Assembly: GCF_004014775.2 (NCBI RefSeq)
Contig: NZ_CP042810.1
Location: forward strand, 1-64,000
Direction of reading: 5' to 3'
From: Acetobacter oryzoeni
GTDB taxonomy: Bacteria > Pseudomonadota > Alphaproteobacteria > Acetobacterales > Acetobacteraceae
Length of the DNA: 64,000 nucleotides
In this document: positions 27,367 through 36,247 of the stretch, in pieces
How positions within the stretch are numbered: the first letter of the stretch is position 1
Layout of the letters: every line of letters begins with the position of its first letter
The notes under the pieces: model-generated
Database searches by the model: none
The model's input: the letters and a program-made list of their open reading frames with translations, nothing else
What the model was told of the DNA's origin: nothing
Position numbers and translations under genes: made by a program

Positions 27367-27926
27367 GCACGATCCTCGAAGGCATGGAAGACCGGCCGTT
27401 CATTCCGACGGAATATGTTGTGCGCCTTGCCCGCACGCCATGGGAGCGTGCCGGTTATCATGCGCTCCGCCGTGAAGTGTTCTGCAGTGAACAGCATGTT
27501 TTTGCAGAGGATGACCGCGACGCGATTGATGAGGTCGCCATTCCCATCATCGCCGCCTGCTGCATGGCGGGGATGCCGGACCGGATCGTGGGAGCAGTGC
27601 GCATTCACGAAGCAGAGCCAGGTATATGGCGCGGTTCCCGGTTGGCCGTGCATGCTGATCACCGCAAGCTGGGGCGGATCGGGGCGGAGCTCATCCGCAT
27701 GGCCGTCAGTACGGCACACGGCCTGGGGGCTACACGGTTTTTGGCCCAGGTGCAGGAACAGAATGTGCTGTTCTTCCGTCGCCTGCACTGGAAAAGTCTC
27801 GGCGTCATTACGCTGCATGGTCTGCCGCATCACGACATGGAGGCTGATCTGTCACGCTATCCGGCGCACGGTCTGGATCAGACCTGGCTGCTACGTCCGC
27901 AACCCCGGATACGACAGGTGGCATGA
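27363..27926 (+). CDS. MSMEG_0567/Sll0786-family N-acetyltransferase (GNAT)
   Basis: A 187-residue GNAT protein. YHALRREVFCSEQHVF is the N-terminal helix typical of this group. GSRLAVHADHRKLGRIGAELIRMAVSTAHGLGA (~97-128) is the acetyl-CoA pyrophosphate loop and FFRRLHWKSLG is motif B. Starts and stops overlap both neighbours by ATGA. It probably acetylates a small amine made within the Nit1C pathway. Confidence 0.88.
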   Translation: MSTILEGMEDRPFIPTEYVVRLARTPWERAGYHALRREVFCSEQHVFAEDDRDAIDEVAIPIIAACCMAGMPDRIVGAVRIHEAEPGIWRGSRLAVHADHRKLGRIGAELIRMAVSTAHGLGATRFLAQVQEQNVLFFRRLHWKSLGVITLHGLPHHDMEADLSRYPAHGLDQTWLLRPQPRIRQVA

Positions 27927-28894
27927 TGGCACATGAGCTCACCACACTCCTGCGCACGCTTCGTATGGGGCGCTCTCTTGCGGCTAAGCAGGATATTGCA
28001 GAAGTTAGCGCGATTTTAGGGACAGGTGCCAAAGCTGTCCGTCTTGGGGATGACTGCGCCGCGATCCCGGATGGCGATGGTTATCTCCTGCTGGCCAGCG
28101 AGGGCTTTCAGGACAGCTTTGTCCGCTCAATGCCGTGGTTTGCCGGGTATTGCGGCGCGATGGTCAATGTCAGCGACATCGCTGCGATGGGCGGCCGTCC
28201 CGTGGCGGTGGTGGATGCGTTGTGGAGCGATACGTCCGAGGCGGCCGCGTCCATCCTGACGGGTCTCCATGACGGTGCGAACACCTACGGTGTGCCGGTT
28301 GTTGGTGGACACACCAACATGCGCAGTACCCATAATTCGCTCTCAGTGGCAATCCTTGGTCGTGCCCGTCATCTGCTAACCAGCTTCGACGCCCAACCGG
28401 GCGAGGTGCTGATCGCTGCCATTGATCTGCGCGGTCGCTGGCACGATCCGCACCCGTTCTGGGATGCCAGTTCCGGGCTGTGCGGCACAGAGGGAGCGGC
28501 CCGGTTGCGTGGGGACATCGAACTTCTGCCCACTATTGCCGAAGATGGCCTGAGTCGTGCTGCCAAGGACATCAGTATGGCCGGCCTGCTGGGGACCGCT
28601 CTCATGCTGGCCGAATGTTCAGGCATCGGCATGACCATTACGCTCGATGACATTCCACGGCCTGAGGATGCTCCGATGGAGCGCTGGCTGTCTGCATTCC
28701 CAAGCTACGGATACCTGCTGACGGCGCGTCCCGAAGATGCCCACGCGATCATAGCCCGGTTTTGTGGACGTGGCATTGCTGCTTCTGTCATCGGGCGGTG
28801 TGAGAGCACGCAGCGGCTGGATGTCATATGGGCGGACGAGAAAGAAACCTTCTGGGATCTCGCCCGGTCCTCACTCATGGGATTTGCGCCATGA
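27923..28894 (+). CDS. Sll0787-family AIR synthase-like protein
   Basis: A 323-residue PurM/AIRS-superfamily protein. LGDDCAAIPDGDGYLLLASEG (~35-55) is the glycine/aspartate-rich ATP-binding loop, VNVSDIAAMGGRPVAVVDAL (~77-96) the second conserved stretch, and VPVVGGHTNM the third. It is a candidate ATP-dependent kinase/cyclase-type enzyme. It overlaps the GNAT and glycosyltransferase genes by 4 nt each, so these are translationally coupled. Confidence 0.87.
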   Translation: MMAHELTTLLRTLRMGRSLAAKQDIAEVSAILGTGAKAVRLGDDCAAIPDGDGYLLLASEGFQDSFVRSMPWFAGYCGAMVNVSDIAAMGGRPVAVVDALWSDTSEAAASILTGLHDGANTYGVPVVGGHTNMRSTHNSLSVAILGRARHLLTSFDAQPGEVLIAAIDLRGRWHDPHPFWDASSGLCGTEGAARLRGDIELLPTIAEDGLSRAAKDISMAGLLGTALMLAECSGIGMTITLDDIPRPEDAPMERWLSAFPSYGYLLTARPEDAHAIIARFCGRGIAASVIGRCESTQRLDVIWADEKETFWDLARSSLMGFAP

Positions 28895-30069
28895 GTCTGT
28901 CCATTGGCATTCTGACCCATTCGACCAATCCGCGTGGCGGCGTGGTGCACGGCATGGCGCTAGCGGAAACTCTGTGTGACGCGGGCCACGACGCAACGCT
29001 GATCGCACCGGACGTGACAGGATCGGGTTTCTTCCGCAAACCCCGTTGCGCAACCTGGTGCATCCCAGCCGCGTCTGTACCTGATCTGCCGACACTGGTG
29101 GAGCGTCGTATTGGCGAAATCAGAGACGCATTGCGCGGACAGCATTTTGACGTGCTGCATGCGCAGGATCCGATCAGCGCCAATGCTTTGGCCGATCTGG
29201 TGCAGGAAGGGCGGATACCGGGCTTTGCCCGCACGGTCCACCATCTTGACCATTTCACGCACCCGGTCCTTGCCGCGCGGCAGGAACGGGGGATCAGGGC
29301 GGCGGCCGAACTGTTTACCGTCAGCACAATGTGGGAAGATGTCCTGCGCAACGACCATGGCCGCGAAGCTCCGGTCGTGGGCAACGGGGTTGATCCCGTG
29401 CGCTTTTCACCCGTAGCAACCGCGCACGATGCCGCGTTGCGAGCGCGGTATCATCTGCCTGCCGGTCAGCACCTGATCCTGTCCGTGGGCGGGATCGAGC
29501 AGCGCAAGAACATGCTGCACTTGCTCGACGCATTTCTGGCCCTTCGTCGCGAACAGCCTGATGTGCATCTGATTGTGGCAGGCGGGGCCTCGCTGCTGGA
29601 TCATTCTGCCTACCGCACCCGATTCATGGCGCGTCTGCGCGAAAGCGGTGCGGCCGATCATGTCACCATCACCGGGCCAGTTGCGGATGAAGACATGCCT
29701 TCATTCTACCGGCAGGCGGACGTGTTGGCCTATCCATCCGTAACCGAGGGGTTCGGACTGTGCCCTCTGGAAGCCCTGGCTTGTGGAATCCCCGTGGTGG
29801 TGCCAGCCGCACCACCTTTCACGGAACATTTTTCGGCAACGGATGCGCTGTGGTGCCAACCGGCGCACCCCGACACCTTGTTCATGGCGTTGCGCGACGC
29901 CCTGCGCGTCGAAAGCCGTGACCATTTCCGGCTCAGCGGCCCCGCAACAGCCCGCCGTTTCGACTGGGACAGCGTCGCCAGTCGGCATCTCCCCGCATAT
30001 CGGCGTCTCGCGGCATTACAGCACGCTGACGTCCCGGCTTCAGGAGTTTTGTCACCATGCCCGAAATGA
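28891..30069 (+). CDS. MSMEG_0565-family glycosyltransferase
   Basis: A 392-residue GT-B fold glycosyltransferase, family 4-like. N-terminal GILTHSTNPRGGVVHGMALAETLCDAGHDATLIAP (~4-40) and C-terminal nucleotide-sugar site SVTEGFGLCPLEALACGIPVVVPAAPPF (~288-315, EX7E). The start overlaps the AIRS-like stop (ATGA). It transfers a sugar from a nucleotide donor, presumably to the cluster's product. Confidence 0.88.
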   Translation: MSLSIGILTHSTNPRGGVVHGMALAETLCDAGHDATLIAPDVTGSGFFRKPRCATWCIPAASVPDLPTLVERRIGEIRDALRGQHFDVLHAQDPISANALADLVQEGRIPGFARTVHHLDHFTHPVLAARQERGIRAAAELFTVSTMWEDVLRNDHGREAPVVGNGVDPVRFSPVATAHDAALRARYHLPAGQHLILSVGGIEQRKNMLHLLDAFLALRREQPDVHLIVAGGASLLDHSAYRTRFMARLRESGAADHVTITGPVADEDMPSFYRQADVLAYPSVTEGFGLCPLEALACGIPVVVPAAPPFTEHFSATDALWCQPAHPDTLFMALRDALRVESRDHFRLSGPATARRFDWDSVASRHLPAYRRLAALQHADVPASGVLSPCPK

Positions 30070-30344
30070 CCTTTCGCGTGCGTTGGCCCGATGGAAACGA
30101 GACCGACTGTTACTCCCCATCGCTGGTCATAAGGGACCACTTCACACCCGGTCAGGATTATCCGGTCCGGGAGTTTCTTGAAAAGGCGGACACGGCTCTG
30201 ACCCAGGCGAGCGAACGGGTTCGTGCCCGTTACGGCTTTCCGTGCAGTCGCGCCCTTGGCCAGCTGCACGTCATTCAGCAGAGCAGTGCGCCTTTCCTTA
30301 ATCGACCCGATGCGCAGGTGCGCGTCCTGTCTTTCAGATACTGA
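30057..30344 (+). CDS. MSMEG_0570-family nitrogen starvation response protein
   Basis: A 95-residue protein beginning MPEMTFRVRWPDGNETDCYSPSLVIRDHFTPGQDYPV, characteristic of the small MSMEG_0570-type member of Nit1C clusters. It overlaps the glycosyltransferase end by 13 nt. There is no membrane segment or signal peptide, and the biochemical role is unknown. Presence of this small gene confirms the completeness of the cluster. Confidence 0.85.
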   Translation: MPEMTFRVRWPDGNETDCYSPSLVIRDHFTPGQDYPVREFLEKADTALTQASERVRARYGFPCSRALGQLHVIQQSSAPFLNRPDAQVRVLSFRY

Positions 30345-30360
30345 GACGAAAAGAACGACC

Positions 30361-31608
30361 ATGACACAGAACGAAAAAAGCATTCCTGTTATCATCGTGG
30401 GCGGCGGACAGGCTGGGCTCTCCCTGAGCTGGTATCTCTGTCGCGAAAAAGTGGATCATATCGTTTTTGAATCCAAGACCGCCTGTCACTCATGGGACGA
30501 TGAGCGCTGGGACAACTTCTGCCTGGTCACACCGAATTGGCAATGTGAACTCCCCGGGCACCCATACAAGGGAAAAGATCCACACGGCTTCATGGTGAAG
30601 CAGGAAATCATTGAATACGTCAAAGGCTTTGTTAACTCGTTCAATCCCCCGCTGCGTGAACACACAGCCGTCACCTCCATCACACGTCATGAGGCTGGTG
30701 GCTATCGTGTGGTGGCGGGCGGTGAGACCTGGCACACAAAGCATGTGGTCATCGCCTCGGGAGCGTACCAGGATGCGGTGATCCCCGGATATGCGAGTGC
30801 TATCGATCCATCAATCTTTCAGGTTCACTCGCAGGATTACCGCAATGCGGCCCAGTTGCCTGAAGGGGCTGTCCTGGTCGTGGGCAGCGGTCAGTCCGGT
30901 GCACAGATCGTCGAGGATCTGTTCCTTGAAAAACGCAAGGTCCATCTGTGTGTCGGCTCCGCCCCGCGTGTCTCACGCTTTTACCGTGGCCGTGATGTTG
31001 TGGACTGGCTGGCGGATATGCACTTCTATGATCTGACGGTGGATAATCACCCCTTACGGGAAGGGGCACGGGATAAGACCAACCATTATGTCACCGGCCG
31101 CAATGGGGGGCATGACCTTGATCTGCGTCTTTTTGCAAAAGAAGGGGTAGGATTGCATGGTACGCTTGAGACAATCCGTGATGAGGTTGCGCATTTTCTT
31201 CCAGATCTAAAGCAACATCTCGACGATGCGGACAAGACCAATGCAGACATCAAGAAATCCATTGATGCCTATATTGCTCGCGAAAACATCAACGCACCGA
31301 CGGAAGCGCCTTACGTACCTGTTTGGGAGCCTGATGGAAGCAACACGCCGCTCGATCTGAAGGCGGCTGGAATCACATCGATCGTCTGGTGCATAGGCTT
31401 CCGTCCGAACTACCGCTGGATCGATGTGCCCGTCTTCAACGGCGCTAACAAGCCGGTCTGGCATCGGGGCGTGACGGATGCGCCGGGCTTTTATTTTCTT
31501 GGTCTGCCATGGCTGCATACATGGGGCTCCGGGCGGTTTTCCGGCATTTCCCGCGATGCCGCGTGGCTGGCCAGCCAGATCACCGGCAAAGACGTACCCG
31601 TAGCCTGA
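30361..31608 (+). CDS. MSMEG_0569-family flavin-dependent oxidoreductase
   Basis: A 415-residue FAD enzyme of the flavin monooxygenase type. The FAD motif is IIVGGGQAGLSLSWYL (~10-25) and the NADPH motif VLVVGSGQSGAQIVEDL (~172-188). FYFLGLPWLHTWGSGRFSGISRDA near the end is typical. The ATG at 30361 lies 16 nt after the previous stop with an AACGACC leader. It probably N- or C-hydroxylates a pathway intermediate. Confidence 0.9.
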   Translation: MTQNEKSIPVIIVGGGQAGLSLSWYLCREKVDHIVFESKTACHSWDDERWDNFCLVTPNWQCELPGHPYKGKDPHGFMVKQEIIEYVKGFVNSFNPPLREHTAVTSITRHEAGGYRVVAGGETWHTKHVVIASGAYQDAVIPGYASAIDPSIFQVHSQDYRNAAQLPEGAVLVVGSGQSGAQIVEDLFLEKRKVHLCVGSAPRVSRFYRGRDVVDWLADMHFYDLTVDNHPLREGARDKTNHYVTGRNGGHDLDLRLFAKEGVGLHGTLETIRDEVAHFLPDLKQHLDDADKTNADIKKSIDAYIARENINAPTEAPYVPVWEPDGSNTPLDLKAAGITSIVWCIGFRPNYRWIDVPVFNGANKPVWHRGVTDAPGFYFLGLPWLHTWGSGRFSGISRDAAWLASQITGKDVPVA

Positions 31609-31622
31609 TCGGAGTATGCGCC

Positions 31623-33395
31623 ATGCTTCCATGGACAACCTATGAAGCGATGTATGAGGCGGCACTGAACCAGCCAGAGGAGTTCTGGCTCAGTGCGGCG
31701 CAGCGTATCACATGGAAGCAGGGGCCTGCGATGGCCTGCCGGGAGCGAACAGACGGTTGGCATGACTGGTTCCCTGACGGCACGCTCAATACCTGCCACA
31801 ATGCCGTAGACCGACATGTGGAGAATGGTCGCGGTGAGCAGGCAGCGTTGATCTGGCATTCTTGCGCCACCAAGGAACGGCAGGTCGTGACCTATCGCGA
31901 ACTGCAGGACAGGGTGGCCGGATTTGCCGGCGGCCTACGTCTGCTCGGAGTGGAGAAAGGCGACCGCGTTCTGATTGCCATGCCGACCATGATCGAGACA
32001 GCCATAGCTATGTTGGCATGTGCGCGGATAGGGGCTGTGCATGTTGTGGTTTTTGCCGGTTATGCCGGACCGGAGTTGGCACGACGGATTGATGATGTGG
32101 CTCCGAAAGTCATTATCATCGCCAGTTGCAGCTTTCAGGGACAGACGCCTATTCCCTCTGCCCCAGCTCTGAATGATGCACTTGCTTTGGCAGCGTACCG
32201 GCCACAGGCCTGCGTGATTGTGCAACGCGCAGCATGTCGGACATCATTGATGCCATTGCGGGATCATGATTTCCATACGCTGGAACAGTCCGCGCCTGTA
32301 GAGCCCGTCGTGCTACGCTCCGAAGATCCACTCTATATTCTTCACACATCTGGCACGACGGGGCACGCAAAAGGCATTGTGCGTGATAATGGCGGCCATG
32401 CTGTGGCTCTCGCCTTCTCCATGGATGTGATCTACGGCTGCGAACCCGGTGATACCTTCTTTACTACATCGGACCTTGGCTGGGTTGTTGGTCATTCCTA
32501 TGGTGTTTATGCGCCGCTGATCAGCGGCTGTACCAGCGTCATCGTCGAAGGCGGTGCATCTACTTCCGCCATTCGCACGCTCTGTCATGAGCATGGAGTG
32601 AAATGCCTGTTTACCACGCCCACTCAGATGCGTCTCATGCGACAGGAGAGCCGCCATCTGTCAGAGGTGATCCTGCCCGCTCTTGCCCGTGTTTTCGTAG
32701 CAGGAGAGTATGCGGATCCGACGTTGCTGGAGTGGGCTCGATCCTACTTTCGCACACCTGTGGTCAATCACTGGTGGCAAACGGAAACGGGATGGAGCAT
32801 CACCGCGCATTTCTTCGGTCTACCCGAGCGTGAGCCAGTTTCTCTCATGAATGACATCGGGCGACCTGCGCCGGGATTTCGTCCGGCCATCGTGTCCTCC
32901 ATACCCGGTGAGCAGTGCGGGGAGATCGTTCTTTCGCTGCCGTTACCGCCTGGGTGTCTCGCTGGAATATGGAAGAATGGGGCTATCCGTGTTCCGTCCG
33001 CTTATCTTGATGAAACGCGCAGATATTACCGCACCTTCGATGAAGGCATGATTCAGGCCAACCGCGCAGTTCATATGCTCGGACGTTCCGATGATGTCAT
33101 CAAGGTTGCAGGAAGGCGTATTTCCGGCGTGCAGATCGAAAAGATCATCGCTACCCATCCTGCCGTTCACGCGTGTGCCGTGGTCGCAATTCCAGATGAA
33201 CTGAGAGGGCAGCGACCTATCGCTTATGTCGTCCTTGATTCCGAGGCGGAATGTATGCCTTCTTCCGAGGAAATCGTTGCGCGGATCAACGAAGTCATCG
33301 GGCGTTGGGTTGGTCTGAAAGAAGTCCGCTTCGTCGGGCGATTGCCAACCACCGTATCCGGAAAAATTACGCGAAAACGCTTGCTGGTGTCCTAA
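31623..33395 (+). CDS. AMP-forming acyl-CoA synthetase (acetyl/propionyl-CoA synthetase-like)
   Basis: A 590-residue adenylate-forming enzyme. P-loop YILHTSGTTGHAKGIVRDNGGH (~236-257), WWQTETGWS (~380) and C-terminal catalytic lysine in TVSGKITRKRLL (~583). N-terminal ACAS_N-like WYPDG-type sequence is present (DWFPDGTLNTCHNAVDRHV). It starts 14 nt after the flavoprotein and is clearly the last gene of the operon. It is not one of the core Nit1C genes I know; it could activate the acid released by the nitrilase. Confidence 0.87.
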   Translation: MLPWTTYEAMYEAALNQPEEFWLSAAQRITWKQGPAMACRERTDGWHDWFPDGTLNTCHNAVDRHVENGRGEQAALIWHSCATKERQVVTYRELQDRVAGFAGGLRLLGVEKGDRVLIAMPTMIETAIAMLACARIGAVHVVVFAGYAGPELARRIDDVAPKVIIIASCSFQGQTPIPSAPALNDALALAAYRPQACVIVQRAACRTSLMPLRDHDFHTLEQSAPVEPVVLRSEDPLYILHTSGTTGHAKGIVRDNGGHAVALAFSMDVIYGCEPGDTFFTTSDLGWVVGHSYGVYAPLISGCTSVIVEGGASTSAIRTLCHEHGVKCLFTTPTQMRLMRQESRHLSEVILPALARVFVAGEYADPTLLEWARSYFRTPVVNHWWQTETGWSITAHFFGLPEREPVSLMNDIGRPAPGFRPAIVSSIPGEQCGEIVLSLPLPPGCLAGIWKNGAIRVPSAYLDETRRYYRTFDEGMIQANRAVHMLGRSDDVIKVAGRRISGVQIEKIIATHPAVHACAVVAIPDELRGQRPIAYVVLDSEAECMPSSEEIVARINEVIGRWVGLKEVRFVGRLPTTVSGKITRKRLLVS

Positions 33396-33435
33396 TGGTA
33401 CCAACATGGCCTTCTGTGTAAGGGGCGACCAGATC

Positions 33436-34197
33436 TTAGATGGCCTGACCACCGGAGACTTCAATCCGTTGTGCATTCACCCAGCGATTGTCCTCGGAGA
33501 GCAGCGATGCGATCATGGGGCCGATATCGTCTGGCAGTCCTGGACGTCCAAGCGCGGTTACTTCCGCGATGTGGTGAGCAATCTCGGGGTTATCGCGTAC
33601 CATACCTCCTGAGAAATCTGTCTGAATTGCACCTGGCGCTACTGTGTTAACAGCAATGCGGCGCGGTCCGAGTTCCTTGGCCATGTAATGCGTCATGACT
33701 TCCACGGCGCCTTTCATAGCAGCGTACGCAATCCAGCCAGGATAGGCAAAGCGTGTCAGTCCAGATGAGATGTTTACGATCCGGCCACCGTTCGCGATCA
33801 GCGGCAAAAGTGTCTGCGTCAGGAAAAATGGACCCTTGGCATGTATGCGGTAGGCAGCATCGAAATCTTCTTCTGTCACCGCGCCGAATAGCCCGCTATG
33901 GGACGTACCTGCCATGTTGACCAGATAATTGAAACGTTCGCTTCCCCATTCGCGCAGCACGCGCCGGACTTCGTCGGCAAAGGCAGGAAAGGCGTGCGTA
34001 TCGCCAGTATCGAGTTGCAGAGCGACTGCACGGGCTCCGCTGTGCTGGACACTTTTGACCACTTCATCAGCTGCGGATTTGTTGGTGTGATAGGTAAAGA
34101 GAGATGAAACGCCGCGTTGGGCGAGAGCTTCAACGGTTGCGCGGCCCAGTCCACGGCTTCCGCCCGTGACAATGGCAATGGTGTGTGCTTCTGGCAT
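33436..34197 (-). CDS. Short-chain dehydrogenase/reductase (SDR)
   Basis: A 253-residue SDR, convergent with the Nit1C operon and paralogous to the SDR at 3609-4370. GGSRGLG cofactor loop at ~11-17, NMAG at ~95, ISSGLT at ~145, YAAMKGA at ~160, end WVNAQRIEVSGGQAI. The ATG at 34197 follows GGAG (34203-34206 complement). It is divergent from a LysR gene whose likely binding site (34273-34295) lies between them. Confidence 0.9.
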   Translation of the reverse strand: MPEAHTIAIVTGGSRGLGRATVEALAQRGVSSLFTYHTNKSAADEVVKSVQHSGARAVALQLDTGDTHAFPAFADEVRRVLREWGSERFNYLVNMAGTSHSGLFGAVTEEDFDAAYRIHAKGPFFLTQTLLPLIANGGRIVNISSGLTRFAYPGWIAYAAMKGAVEVMTHYMAKELGPRRIAVNTVAPGAIQTDFSGGMVRDNPEIAHHIAEVTALGRPGLPDDIGPMIASLLSEDNRWVNAQRIEVSGGQAI

Positions 34198-34272
34198 GGA
34201 TATCTCCATCTGTTGAGAAACCTATCTTGGCCATAACGTTGTCTGTTCGATAAGAGCACTCTTTCCGTCAGC

Positions 34273-34295
34273 ATTGTTTTGCTCCATGGAACAAT
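34273..34295. promoter_or_regulatory. LysR-type operator ATTGTT-N11-AACAAT
   Basis: A perfect 6-bp dyad with the T-N11-A spacing of LysR sites. It ends 3 bp before the LysR start codon and lies 76 bp upstream of the divergent SDR start. Confidence 0.6.
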
Positions 34296-34298
34296 CCT

Positions 34299-35231
34299 AT
34301 GGACAGGTTTGCGACACTTAATCTCTTTTTGCGCATTGTTGATCGTGGCAGTTTCACTGCTGCCGCTGCGGACTGCGGTATTTCGCGTCCGGTAGCGACT
34401 GCAGCGATCAAAACATTGGAACAAAGACTTGGCACGCGGTTGCTACATCGCTCAACACGTCATGTTCGACCTACCGAGGAAGGCGCTACCTACTATCGCC
34501 GGTGTGTGGCGATCCTGGCGGATCTTGAGGATGCAGATCGTGGCGCGAGTGGTGCTGTAGCAGGTCTGTTGCGGGCCCATGTGATTGGGCGTCTGGCGCG
34601 GATGATCCTGCTACCAGCGCTTCCAGATTTTATGACAAGGCATCCGGCATTGACCGTTCATCTCGGTGAGGGCGAACGGTTTGTTGATCTGGTGCGCGAA
34701 GGGGTGGACTGCGTTGTACGGGCTGGAAGCCTGTCGGACAGCGACATGATCGTCCGGCCTCTCGGCGTGATGGAGGAGGTGACGCTCGCCAGCCCAACCT
34801 ATCTGGCGCGGCACGGAATGCCTGCCTCTCCTGACGATCTTGAGGGGCATCAGATGATCGGCTTCGTATCCTCACGTACCGGCCAGCCCCTGCCATTGGA
34901 GTTTACGCGCGGAGAGGAGGTGATTGAGAGGTCACTCCCTGCGCGTTTGTTGGTCGGGGGCGTGGATACCTATGCTGAAGCAGCCAGGCTCGGTTTTGGC
35001 ATCGTGCAGGTTCCACGCTATGGCTTTGCCGATGATCTTGCAAATGGCACCTTGATCGAGGTTCTCCCTGATTTCCCTCCAATGCCAACGCCAGTTTCGG
35101 TGCTTTATCCGAGCAACAGGCAGCTTTCTCCGCGTGTGCGGGTGTTCGTGGAATGGCTGGTGGAAATTATTGGTCCGAGACTTTGTCAAAATGCTGATGA
35201 GCGTTCCTACGCGGGTGCAAAGGCGAGGTAG
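34299..35231 (+). CDS. LysR-family transcriptional regulator
   Basis: A 310-residue LTTR. MDRFATLNLFLRIVDRGSFTAAAADCGISRPVATAAIKTLEQRLGTRLLHRSTR is the HTH (~1-58), followed by the effector domain (~90-295; GRLARMILLPALPDF). It resembles the DsdC/GcvA-distant group that usually regulates a divergent oxidoreductase. The C-terminal codons overlap the convergent AEC transporter end by 25 nt. Confidence 0.9.
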   Translation: MDRFATLNLFLRIVDRGSFTAAAADCGISRPVATAAIKTLEQRLGTRLLHRSTRHVRPTEEGATYYRRCVAILADLEDADRGASGAVAGLLRAHVIGRLARMILLPALPDFMTRHPALTVHLGEGERFVDLVREGVDCVVRAGSLSDSDMIVRPLGVMEEVTLASPTYLARHGMPASPDDLEGHQMIGFVSSRTGQPLPLEFTRGEEVIERSLPARLLVGGVDTYAEAARLGFGIVQVPRYGFADDLANGTLIEVLPDFPPMPTPVSVLYPSNRQLSPRVRVFVEWLVEIIGPRLCQNADERSYAGAKAR

Positions 35232-36148
35232 AGCGAGATTGTTGCAATCGAGAATACGGTGGAGGCAAGGACCACACGTCCGGTAAGGGCTGCCTCACGA
35301 TCATAGAATTCCGCCAGCATGAACGAGCCCGTTCCTGTTGGAAGTGCGGCAAGAAGCACGGCAATGTGCGTCATCGCAGGGGGCAGATGGAGCACTGGTG
35401 CTGCAATAATCCATGTCACCAGAGGCTGGGCGATCAGCTTCAGGCCAACAAGAATGGCCGCTGTCGACGGGCGCGCAGATGCGGCACCGCCCGAATTTCC
35501 GGCGAGGAACAGACCGAGGGCGATCAGGGCGCAGGGCGATGCGGCTCCGCCGAGAAGCTTCAGAAAAGCATGCACGGGTTCTGGCAGGTGGCCACCAGAT
35601 ACCATGACCAGGCCACCAAGTGCTGGTGCCACCAGTAAAGGATTTTTCACTAAAGAAAAAAGGGTTTTTGCGACGATATCACGCGGCCGTGCTTCGGTTT
35701 GCAGTCCAGCCTCGATTAAAATGATTGCTATGACAAACAGCACACAGACCGTTACGATCGTGGCAATGAGAGTGGGGGCCATGCCGGTATTGCCAACAAG
35801 AGACAGGACGAGCGGGAAACCGACAAACCCTGTATTGGCGTAACTTGCGTTCAGTCCGTCAATGGCGGCATCGGCAAGGTGATGTCCTGTTGAAACCCGC
35901 CAGCACAGCGTCCCGGCAAACACGATAAAACAGCCAAGCGTGAACGCCGCAATAAATCCCGGTTCCCACAGATCGGTCATTTTTGCATTTGCCACGATGT
36001 CGAACAGCACTGCAGGCAGCGCAAGATAGACCACGAGCCGATTGACTTCGCGCGTGGCATTGGGACCCAGCGCGCCCGATTTGCGTGCGATCCATCCGGT
36101 GAGAATGAGGGCAAAGATAGGCAGGACGATCAGTAGATTGTTCAGCAT
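35207..36148 (-). CDS. AEC-family transporter (auxin efflux carrier-like permease)
   Basis: A 313-residue membrane protein with ten hydrophobic segments. The N-terminus LLIVLPIFALILTGWIARKSGALG and the NASYANTGFVGFPL half-helix motif (~97-110) are family hallmarks, with the second conserved break in LPTGTGSFMLAEFYDREA. ATG 36148 is preferred over 36208 because the extra segment overlaps the divergent LysR leader. It exports or imports small organic anions and is likely regulated by the divergent LysR. Confidence 0.88.
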   Translation of the reverse strand: MLNNLLIVLPIFALILTGWIARKSGALGPNATREVNRLVVYLALPAVLFDIVANAKMTDLWEPGFIAAFTLGCFIVFAGTLCWRVSTGHHLADAAIDGLNASYANTGFVGFPLVLSLVGNTGMAPTLIATIVTVCVLFVIAIILIEAGLQTEARPRDIVAKTLFSLVKNPLLVAPALGGLVMVSGGHLPEPVHAFLKLLGGAASPCALIALGLFLAGNSGGAASARPSTAAILVGLKLIAQPLVTWIIAAPVLHLPPAMTHIAVLLAALPTGTGSFMLAEFYDREAALTGRVVLASTVFSIATISLYLAFAPA

Positions 36149-36247
36149 CAAGGACCTCTGGAACTTACCAAAGGCGTGACGGTAACGGAGGCTATCGATA
36201 TAATCCAATACTCATATGGTTTACGATCAATGCTTTCAGGGTATCAG

